Shown here in pieces: positions 57,401 through 64,000 of a DNA stretch of 64,000 nt. The translations under genes were made by a program, and so were the position numbers. This DNA is from Eriocheir sinensis. Taxonomy: Eukaryota; Arthropoda; Malacostraca; Decapoda; Varunidae. The DNA lies in NCBI RefSeq assembly GCF_024679095.1, contig NC_066531.1, positions 2,443,174 to 2,507,173 on the forward strand. The letters are read 5' to 3'. The stretch's first letter is position 1; each line of letters begins with the position of its first letter. The notes under the pieces were generated by a model. That model saw only the letters and a program-made list of their open reading frames with translations, searched no databases and had not been told where the DNA came from.

Positions 57401-60400
57401 CGCTCCAAGAAGAGGGGGGAGGTTTTATTGGGGTCTTGATGTCTTGCCGACCGTCTGGGACAATCGGCCAAGACCCAAGACCTCGTGTACCCTAGAGTCG
57501 TGGGTTGTCGTGGCCCAGAGTCGGCACACTGTGATGTTTATTCAGTCTTTATAAACAGGACGTGGGAATTAAAGGGGGGTCGGGGGATCGGGGTGGGAGG
57601 ATACTTGTGTTTAATGGGTTGTTTTTTTTGTGTCATGTGAATGTTATGATTATTGCTATTATTTTTTTTTTTTTATCAACGAGGGAAGCCATTCTTTATT
57701 TTTGTCTGTTGTGGGAGCGGTGAGCAGCGTGCTTTCCTTTCTATAAACACTCTTTTGGTTGCCTCTGACTGCAAGTATTGATAAGGTCTAGAAAACAGTG
57801 GAAATTGATTACGTTCTGAAAGTGTTCAAGGTTGAATGTTACAAACCGTTAGTATGTAATGTTCCCTTCCTGCGATGACCGTCTCAAATATTGTATCCAT
57901 CAGCAAGCTAATTTCTTTTGAGACCTCAGAGTAAAGGGCCTATTGCACTGGGCACATTTTCCGTGGATCTTCAGTCAAACCACGATTTCCGCTAGCGTGT
58001 TGACGGGAAACGGGGCGCGGGGCCGATTCGCAGGGGGCCGATTTTCAAAAATTTAAAATTTAAATATTTTCAAAACCAAAGCAGCTAGCGACCTGAAACT
58101 AAAACAGGCACCTCCCTTAGGCATATATGAGTCTCCATGAGCAGCGGTATCAAAAAATTCAAAGTCGTTCCCTAATAAAATCCCGATTAATTGTTTTTAT
58201 ATAAGTATAACAAAACTTAAAAAGGCTATAAAATCCTCAGATTTTACGCTAGATGCACAAACATCACCAAATGCAGAGATAATCACTTATATTTTCAGAA
58301 TCAATAGCAATATTTAGCATATCTTATAAGTTTTTGCCCGAAATAGCTACTTATTTTTTTTTATTTAGTGCAATTTTACGTAAGTTTTAACATCTAATAA
58401 ATCACTTAATTTTCACATTAGAAACTTAATACTTGAGGAAAGCATGCAGAAACATCTTAATTTTACTCAACAAAAGCAAAATATTCATTTTTCTATATAC
58501 AATCACAACTTATTTTGGTTGAATTCCGATGTCACTATTGCCGCAGCACGTCTTGCCGGCTATCTGGCCCTCGTCCCTGAACAATCACTTTAGCCTTTTG
58601 GCCTATGACTTGTGGGCCCCGGTCAGTTTCCTGGACTTGTACACGTCCCTGTTCCTCGCCGTCTCCTTCCTGCCCTCCTCGATACTGCTCCTCTTCCTGC
58701 CGGTCGGCTGCTTCAAGGCCTTGTTCTTCCTCGCTTCTGAGGTCACGTCCTTGGAGAAATTAGCACCGAAACAGTTGAAGAGGGACCTGCTGATGTGCGG
58801 CAAGATGGTGTTGGCCAGGTTGTGCCCCTCCTGGCACCTGTACCCCTGCAAGGTCGGGTCTGAGGCCGCCAGGAACTCCAGGAGGTGCCTGAACCCGTCC
58901 CTGTGGCGCATGGCAAGGGAGAGGAACCTCAACCTGCGCTCCTTCTTGTCCTCCCTGCACATCAGGGAGTCCCACAGCGACATCCCGAAGGACGCCATGT
59001 GGGCCATTGGGAGAGATGGCCGCTTCAGGACCGCCCGGCCCGTCTCCAGCTCTCCCCTGTCGACCAGCTCGACCAGGGCGTCGAACATCACAGAGGGCGG
59101 GTCGCCCCTCTCGAGCTCCACGGTAATCTTCATCTCCTCCTGCTGGGCAAGCTCCTGCTTGCAGCACTCGGCCACAGAGGAGTTGGCCTGGACCTTCCTG
59201 GCCAGGTAGCCGGCGTAGTTGCCGACCGCGGCGAGGAGCAACTCGTCCGTCGGCGGGTCCGGCTGGTCGTCGGCCAGCTCCCTGGCAAGCTGGGCCAAGA
59301 TCACCTCGTCGTCCTCCTTCTCCTCTGCCTTGGCCCGGTCCAGGTCGGCCTGCACGTCCCCGGGGAAGAACCCGACGAGCTTCAGCAAATGCAGGCGCTG
59401 GGCCAACCTGCACCTGCACTGCACTGCACACAACACTGAGTCACTGCACTGATGGCGTAGTACGGCTCCTCCACAGTTTACTCCACGGGGTCGCGGCGTC
59501 CTCATATCTTGTGTCTCCTCCGTCACTTCCACTCGATCCACTGCCTTCTGTGTCTTCTTGTATCGTCCTCTGGATCCTTGCAGTTGTGGGGAAGGGTACA
59601 GAGACGATGAATAACTGTAGGTCCTTTACTTGGAGAGTAAACAGAGGCAGGACAGCGATAATCCTTTACAGAGGGGAAGTGCCCAGCTGACTGCGTGCCT
59701 AAGGCGAGTTAGGCGACGCGGGAACTGAGCTGAGTTGCCATGTAGGCACTAACTAAACGTACATTTCTTGTTTCCTAATACGTAAAACTGTGGACTTCAC
59801 TATCCTACAGTTATCATTCATTTTACGTAAAGATTTCAACCTAAAGTTACGCAAATTTGCCATTTTTTACACAACGTTTTCAAAGTGCACGCATGGTGCT
59901 ATTTTATATAAGTTACCTTGAATCCTCGACCAAATCACTCTAGAGACACTCCTGCCTGCTTGTATGCACTAAAACTTGAAGATTTCGTCCTGTTTCCACT
60001 TAAATTCGGAGTAAGAACGCAGAGTGTGTTTGAGTTGTCGCAGTGAAAGTCGCCATAACAATCGGCCCCTTACGCGAAGCCAGCGCGCCAAGACTGAAGA
60101 GATTTCCCGTCAACTAGTTGAGAAGTCTATGGTGGTTCTCATTTGTTTCTTGTCATTGCTGATGATGATGATGGTGAACTCTACCGTAGCTTTGGAAGAT
60201 CGTGGACACGTCAGAAAACCACAGAAATATGAGAACCACGCCAGCGGAAATCGTGGTTTGACTGAAAATCCACGGAAAGTTTGCCCAGTGTGATAGCGCC
60301 TTAAGCTTCACCTCCTGCACCCCTCCGCCAGGCCCGAGCGTGTGGTGGGTGAGCGTGGTTTTCATCATTCTCTTCGCCATTCTCTCCGTCGTGGCCATCG

Positions 60401-62552
60401 CCGTGGGCGCCACCTTCCTCAGCGAGTGCAGCGACCAGATCTCCGGACCCGTCTGGCTCATCGTGTTTGGTAAGTGGCCTTTCTTGTCCAGCTTCTTTCC
60501 AGTAAGCCTCCGTGGTCTTGTGGTCAGCGTGCCTGGGTTCTACTCCGCGGGCCCGGGTAGTCTGCGTGTAGCTCACCCAGGTGTTCATCCTCCCTCTTGG
60601 GCTGGGGGGTAAATGGGTACCTGGGGAAACCTGGGGAAGGTAAACTGTGGTAACCGAGATGTCACACCGGCCCTGTGTCCAGTACAGCAAATTCGTAAGC
60701 TCCCCAACCAAACACAAAATACTACGAAAATCCCTTGTATATTGCGTTTGCGATTGATGTAAATAGGATTAAATTTCAGCAGACCACACGGGAAATAGTC
60801 TCTTTAGTATCTGGATCATTGTTGAGATTATAGCTTGGTTTGGGTGCCTATAATGACTGTGCTGGACTGTGGAACTCGCCCTAGAAACGCACGGCGAGTA
60901 TTTAGTGTAGCTTCTGAGGCGGTGGTGAGGAGCCTGGTGTCTGGGTCATATTGCAAAGAAAAAAACGGATCATTGTTGAGATTATAGCTTGGCTTGGGCG
61001 CTTATAATGACTGCTGGACTGTGGAACTCGCCCTAGAAACCACGGTGAGTATTTAGTGTAGCTTCTGAGGTGGTGGTAAGTAGCCTGGTGTCTGGGTCAT
61101 ATTGCAAAGAAAAAACAGATCATTATGGAGATTATAGCTTGGTTTGGGTGCTTACAATGACTGTGCTGGACTGTGGAACTCGCCCTAGAAACCACGGTGA
61201 GTATTTAGTGTAGCTTCTGAGGTGGTGGTGAGGAGCCTGGTGTCTGGGTCATATTGCAAAGAAAAAAAACGGATCATTGTTGAGATTATAGCTTGGTTTG
61301 GGCGCTGATAATGACTGTGCTGGACTGTGGAACTCGCCCCAGAAACGCACGGTGAGTTTTTAGTGTAGCTGCTGAGGTGGTGGTGAGGAGCCTGGTGTCC
61401 AGTTATATTGCAAAGAAAAAAACGGATCATTGTTGAGATTATAGCTTGGTTTGGACGCTTATAATGATTCTTCTGGACTGTGGAACTCGCCCTAGAAACC
61501 ACGGTGAGTATTTAGTGTAGTTTCTGAGGTGATGGTGAGGAGCCTGGTGTCTGGGTCATATTGCAAAGAAAAAACGGATCATTGTTGAGATTATAGCTTG
61601 GTTTGGGAGCTTACAATGACTACTGGACTGTGGAACTCGCCCTAGAAACGCACGGTGAGTATTTAGTGTAGCTTCTGAGGTGGTGGTGAGGAGCCTGGTG
61701 TCTGGGTCATATTGCAAAGAAAAAACAGATCATTATGGAGATTATAGCTTGGTTTGGGCGCTTATAATGACTGCTGGACTGTGGAACTCGCCCTAGAAAC
61801 CACGGTGAGTTTTTAGTGTAGCTTCTGAGGTGGTGATGAGGAGCCTGGTGTCTGGGTCATATTGCAAAGAAAAAACACATCATTATGGAGATTATAGCTT
61901 GGTTTGGACGCTTATAGTGACTCTGTTGGACTGTGGAACTGGCGTGTAATCTGCTCCCTCTCCCCACTTTTTTTTTTTTTACGTCTATGCCTATAGCGTC
62001 GGTAAGGTTGCTTGAGGGGCCTGGATGGTGTTTGGCCCTAGCTCGTCATGGCGCAGGCTAGTGTTTATAGTGGCGCCATCTTCTCTCGGCTCATGCTGCC
62101 CCCCGGAACTCCTCCTTGATTCACTTGGACGGTTTCCTCAAGAGTCCGGGTTGATGGGTGGTCTTCAGGACAGCATGTGGGTAGTTTTGAGCCACTCGGC
62201 GGTGACTGAAAAATCCCAGGTGGTAGCGTGGGGATTCGAACCCGCGTCGTCCATCACGCGGTGAATGTGGGCCCAGCACGCTACCACTCAACCACCGCCT
62301 ACCCTAAACCTTCCTGACAGGTGTTGCAACTTTTATAATTGAAGTTTCCCACAGCACAGATGATGTACAGACTGTTGATATGTATCGTTCTTCACCCTCG
62401 CGCAGGCTGTGTAACCATCTTTGTCCTGCTGCTCGGCCTGTACTGGACCCGCTACCGCTGGGAGGCCGGCAAGCTGTGGTCCGCCCCGGGCTGGTACCTC
62501 GTCCTTCCCTTCCTGGTTCTTTTCCTGCTCCACCTCTCCGTCATTAGTGGTG
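51301..62552 (+). CDS. Double four-pass membrane protein B (TMEM272-like), 3' end off window
   Basis: Recognised exons: 51301-51441 (141 nt), 51989-52120 (132), 53210-53364 (155), 56413-56500 (88), 60332-60469 (138), 62406-62552 (147). All junctions are phase 1 except the phase-0 junction between 53364 and 56413. Two modules are separated by an acidic linker (CEADSEDDDEEEEGEKKEDY). Both first-module exons end in C-x8-W-L-[IM]-[IV]-x-G, as in gene A. The first exon begins CGPCRW, recalling the Cys-rich start of A. Upstream exon(s) and the start codon were not found; the last module exon must lie beyond 62552. Integral membrane protein of unknown function; the TMEM272-like assignment is from recalled family features. 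The introns carry very large repeat loads. Confidence 0.72.
51444..51481. repeat. (GT)n directly at a splice donor
   Basis: The donor GTGAGT of exon 51301-51441 runs straight into (GT)n, 38 bp. Confidence 0.93.
51484..51885 (+). mobile_element. CR1-like LINE 3' end in intron 1 of gene B
   Basis: Frame RRRVRGDMIEVYKWM, FKLDNFRLNRDIGKNWFTNR, VVDEWNRLSSHVVSANTV; then a one-base slip and a 3' UTR ending CTCCTACGTTCTGATGTTCT. 5'-truncated and inactive. Confidence 0.75.
51989..52120 (+). CDS. Tetraspan B module 1 exon 2
   Basis: 132 nt, TCAACAG to GTAAGG, phase 1-1. GMVTLGAFMGLVVWRL and ALTFLTGFLIFLNVAWLILG. Same length as the gene A counterpart. Confidence 0.82.
52132..52475 (-). mobile_element. 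tRNA-derived SINE, full-length
   Basis: TTTTTGTTTTACGTGTACGC tail side, body, and a minus-strand head GGTAGGCGGTGGCTGAGTGG ending at 52475. Starts 12 bp after exon 51989-52120, so it sits at the donor of that intron. Confidence 0.85.
52513..53122 (-). mobile_element. TTAA element with RT fragment, 5-unit array, minus orientation
   Basis: The minus strand begins TTAACCCCTTGACTACGGAT at 53122, then the RT piece and five 99-bp units. The far end is truncated near 52513, without the expected terminal repeat. Lies upstream of gene B exon 53210-53364. Confidence 0.82.
53210..53364 (+). CDS. Tetraspan B module 1 exon 3
   Basis: 155 nt, CCCTAAG to GTCAGT, phase 1 in, 0 out. NVAVGLVYSVCFVG, NCSSYILPLTLAVVVIFDVL, CVILIA. 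The poly-T element starts about 8 bp past the donor. Confidence 0.78.
53372..54950 (+). mobile_element. Poly-T/CAGCTCAAGGGC element with 56-bp array, second copy
   Basis: Same head as 44268, about 22 units of the 56-bp satellite at 53600-54835, and the same exit sequence GAGCATGAGTAGAAAGTCG. In the intron after gene B module 1. Confidence 0.8.
55143..56157. repeat. Tandem array of palindromic MITE units, 5 units
   Basis: Five units of about 205 bp. Each starts CCAGATTATCGTACTCAGCC or similar and ends GAGTACGACAATCTGGCA. It is the reverse arrangement of the first subfamily at 38915. Ends about 255 bp before the gene B linker exon. Confidence 0.87.
56413..56500 (+). CDS. Tetraspan B acidic linker exon
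   Basis: 88 nt, GCTCCCAG to GTAAGT, phase 0 in, 1 out. VLCVQAFSCEADSEDDDE then EEEGEKKEDYSG. Likely a cytosolic loop joining the modules. Confidence 0.75.
56580..57090 (-). mobile_element. tRNA-Val-like SINE with tail repeats, minus orientation
   Basis: The minus-strand head GGGGGCTTCGTGGTGCAGTG..CTCACAACCGAGAG..GGGTTCGATTCCCGGGC lies at 57010-57090. The tail unit (CATCTGTGGTCATATGCCGG, GGAATTACAGGTGAAGGGAA) is repeated about four times at 56600-56920. Confidence 0.82.
57190..57330 (+). mobile_element. Poly-T/CAGCTCAAGGGC element fragment
   Basis: AAGCAGCTCAAGGGCAAGAA, AGCCCGCTAATCACTTCCCT, AGAGAGGTCAGTTTCAGGAG. No array. Confidence 0.6.
57349..57537. mobile_element. Shortened copy of the GTTCACACTGTG MITE
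   Basis: AAGCCTCGTTCACACTGTGC at the left, GTCGTGGGTTGTCGTGGCCC and AGTCGGCACACTGTGA at the right; about 100 bp shorter than 37599-37893. Confidence 0.7.
57997..60117 (-). mobile_element. DNA transposon insertion with GTTGACGGGAAA ends
   Basis: The left end GTTGACGGGAAACGGGGCGC and right end (inverse) ATTTCCCGTCAAC; further inside, GGGGCCGATT and its inverse AATCGGCCCC also pair. About 2.1 kb. Contains an AT-rich 500 bp and one long minus-strand frame. The extra TAGTTGAGAAGTCTAT at 60118-60133 belongs neither to the MITE nor clearly to the element. The target duplication is therefore unresolved. Confidence 0.65.
58603..59541 (-). CDS. Transposon-encoded 312-residue ORF, possibly P/THAP9-like transposase C-terminus
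   Basis: Uninterrupted 312-codon frame, ATG to TAG, inside the inserted transposon. Residues about 109-117 read YAGYLARKV, followed by CC (126-127), DRGEL (161-165) and a GHNLANTILPHISRSLFNCF segment (239-258). This order (a GY.A.K helix, Cys pair, [DN]RG.L, then a late helix ending in FN) recalls the C-terminal part of P-element/THAP9-type transposases. I see no DNA-binding (THAP) domain or catalytic-core motifs, so it is probably a partial or non-catalytic product, or has missed upstream exons. GC content is higher than the flanks, which is unusual against the AT-rich element ends. Identity is tentative. Confidence 0.45.
   Translation of the reverse strand: MDRVEVTEETQDMRTPRPRGVNCGGAVLRHQCSDSVLCAVQCRCRLAQRLHLLKLVGFFPGDVQADLDRAKAEEKEDDEVILAQLARELADDQPDPPTDELLLAAVGNYAGYLARKVQANSSVAECCKQELAQQEEMKITVELERGDPPSVMFDALVELVDRGELETGRAVLKRPSLPMAHMASFGMSLWDSLMCREDKKERRLRFLSLAMRHRDGFRHLLEFLAASDPTLQGYRCQEGHNLANTILPHISRSLFNCFGANFSKDVTSEARKNKALKQPTGRKRSSIEEGRKETARNRDVYKSRKLTGAHKS
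60332..60469 (+). CDS. Tetraspan B module 2 exon 1
   Basis: 138 nt, CCGCCAG to GTAAGT, phase 1-1. VVFIILFAILSVVAIAVGAT then SECSDQISGPVWLIVFG. It begins only about 28 bp after the transposon-bearing MITE. Confidence 0.8.
60490..60720 (+). mobile_element. SINE-like fragment, fourth family
   Basis: CCTCCGTGGTCTTGTGGTCA (A-box-like), then GGGTAAATGGGTACCTGGGG and ACCGAGATGTCACACCGGCC. The B box is not recognisable. Lies just after gene B exon 60332-60469. Confidence 0.45.
60800..61950 (+). repeat. About 152-bp satellite, 8 units, in gene B intron
   Basis: GATCATTGTTGAGATTATAG recurs near 60817, 60966, 61118, 61271, 61425, 61578, 61728 and 61878 (spacing 149-154). Each unit has GGACTGTGGAACTCGCCC(T/C)A and most have ACGGTGAGT. 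Confidence 0.9.
61972..62306 (-). mobile_element. tRNA-derived SINE, full-length
   Basis: Poly-T at 61970-61980, GCCTATAGCGTCGGTAAGG, body, minus-strand B box GGGTTCGAATCC and head GGTAGGCGGTGGTTGAGTGG. 99 bp before gene B exon 62406. Confidence 0.85.
62406..62552 (+). CDS. Tetraspan B module 2 exon 2
   Basis: 147 nt, CGCGCAG to GTGAGC, phase 1-1. CVTIFVLLLGLYW and WYLVLPFLVLFLLHLSVISG. Same length as in gene A. Confidence 0.8.
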
Positions 62553-62619
62553 GTGAGCTACTTGAGTTTACGAATGTCCGTCAGAAGATAGATATTTATA
62601 ATGTAGAAATGCTTTGACA

Positions 62620-64000
62620 CATGGAACACATATTTGACAAGGCTTTCATAGGAGTTTGGGACATTTCCAGGAGTAGTTGTATGACCCTGGTGGTAGTCTG
62701 ACCCTTCTTCTGTACCGTGAACCTAGAAAAACACATATTTGACAAGGCTTTCATAGGAGTTTGGGACATTTCCAGGAGTAGTTGTATGACCCTGGTGGTA
62801 GTCTGACCCTTCTTCTGTACCATGAACCTAAGGAAACACTCATTAGACCCCGATTGACCCCCTCTTTGACCTTTAGAAATAGGTGATGTAGGATGGCAAA
62901 GCATCTTAAAATACCAACCATTCTTCAGGTTCACGGTACAGAAGAAGGGTCAAACTACCACCAGGGTCATAAAACTACCCATGGAAATGCCCACAACTCC
63001 TAGGAAAGCCTTGTCAAATATGTGTTTCTTTAGGTTCATTGTACAGAAGAAGGGTCACACTACCACCAGGGTCATAAAACTACCCCTGGAAATGCCCACA
63101 ACTCCTAGGAAAGCCTTGTCAAATATGTTTCTTTAGGTTCACGGTACAGAAGAAGGGTCACACTACCACCAGGGTCATAAAACTACCCCTGGAAATGCCC
63201 ACAACTCCTAGGAAAGCCTTGTCAAATATGTGTTTCTTTAGGTTCATGATACAGAAGAAGGGTCACACTACCACCAGGGTCATAAAACTACCCCTGGAAA
63301 TGCCCACAACTCCTAGGAAAGCCTTGTCAAATATGTGTTTCTTTAGGTTCATGGTACAGAAGAAGGGTCAAACTACCACCAGGGTCATAAAACTACCCCT
63401 GGAAATGCCCACAACTCCTAGGAAAGCCTTGTCAAATATGTGTTTCTTTAGGTTCATGGTACAGAAGAAGGGTCAAACTACCACCAGGGTCATAAAACTA
63501 CCCCTGGAAATGCCCACAACTCCTAGGAAAGCCTTGTCAAATATGTGTTTCTTTAGGTTCATGGTACAGAAGAAGGGTCAGACTACCACCAGGGTCATAA
63601 AGCTACCCCTGGAAATGCCCACAACTCCTATGAAAGCCTTGTCAAATATTTGTTTCTTTAGGTTCATGGTACAGAAGAAGGGTCACACTACCACCAGGGT
63701 CATAAAACTACACCTGGAAATGCCCACAACTCCTAGGAAAGCCTTGTCAAATATGTGTTTCTTTAGGTTCATGGTACAGAAGAAGGGTCACACTACCACC
63801 AGGGTCATAAAACTACCCCTGGAAATGCCCACAACTCCTAGGAAAGCCTTGTCAAATATGTGTTTCTTTAGGTTCATGGTACAGAAGAAGGGTCAAACTA
63901 CCACCAGGGTCATAAAACTACCCTTGGAAATGCCCACAACTCCTAGGAAAGCCTTGTCAAATAGGTGTTTCTTTAGGTTCATGGTACAGAGGAAGGGTCA
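62620..64000. repeat. GGTCAAACTACC-family array, about 108-bp unit, reaching the window edge
   Basis: The first two units (62630-62830) are in one orientation and, after a hinge near 62920, about ten units are inverted (AGGTTCATGGTACAGAAGAA, GGGTCATAAAACTACCCCTG, AAAGCCTTGTCAAATATGTG). The array continues past 64000, where the last exon of gene B should lie. Confidence 0.9.

Larger units (their letters stand above)
57937..60304. mobile_element. GGGC-TIR MITE interrupted by a 2.1-kb transposon
   Basis: The left arm (57937-57996: CACTGGGCACATTTTCCGTG, TCAGTCAAACCACGATTTCC) and the right part (about 60130-60304: TCATTTGTTTCTTGTCATTG, GTAGCTTTGGAAGATCGTGG, GGAAATCGTGGTTTGACTGA) together rebuild the 252-bp MITE at 43064, split after CGCTAGCGT. 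In the intron between the linker and module 2 exons of gene B. Confidence 0.82.

Overview
The window looks like nuclear DNA from an arthropod, most probably a decapod crustacean. Coding sequence is sparse and split into short exons with GT-AG introns. Very long dinucleotide and trinucleotide microsatellites are dense. TTAGG-type (arthropod telomeric) repeat patches occur, and more than ten dispersed repeat families recur in both orientations. The species call is inference; no prokaryotic or organellar feature was seen.

Three host gene models are supported. (1) A plus-strand METTL24-like putative methyltransferase runs from about 20.23 to 29.66 kb in six recognisable exons, all joined in phase 0; its N-terminal exon is not resolved. 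(2) A minus-strand gene (coding 41.51 down to 32.15 kb, possible 5' UTR exon near 42.4 kb) encodes about 435 residues made of two successive four-pass membrane modules resembling TMEM272-like proteins, a cysteine-rich N-terminus and a long acidic tail. (3) A plus-strand paralogue (51.30 kb to beyond 62.55 kb) has the same two-module architecture, the same intron phases and several identical exon lengths (141, 132 and 147 nt); its last exon lies outside the window. Genes 2 and 3 are divergent, about 9 kb apart; genes 1 and 2 converge.

Layout: 0-20 kb is repeat-rich with a GC-rich island at 13.7-14.9 kb and a 1.4-kb foldback element at 17.8-19.2 kb. 20-30 kb is the METTL24-like gene, with repeats filling its introns. 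30-42.5 kb is gene A. 42.5-51 kb is intergenic, with a 56-bp satellite, LINE remnants and a possible GC-rich 5' exon for gene B at 47.75-47.91 kb. 51-62.6 kb is gene B, with one intron holding a transposon nested in a MITE (57.9-60.3 kb). 62.6-64 kb is a tandem array.

The most striking feature is the repeat biology. TTAA-bounded elements with short terminal inverted repeats carry internal tandem arrays: one family has 1 to about 31 copies of a 35-bp unit, and another carries a reverse-transcriptase fragment amplified 4 to 14 times as an in-frame 99-bp unit. tRNA-derived SINEs, a palindromic MITE and a poly-T-headed element also show local amplification of their own segments. These arrays create most of the long open frames in the window, and those frames should not be read as genes.
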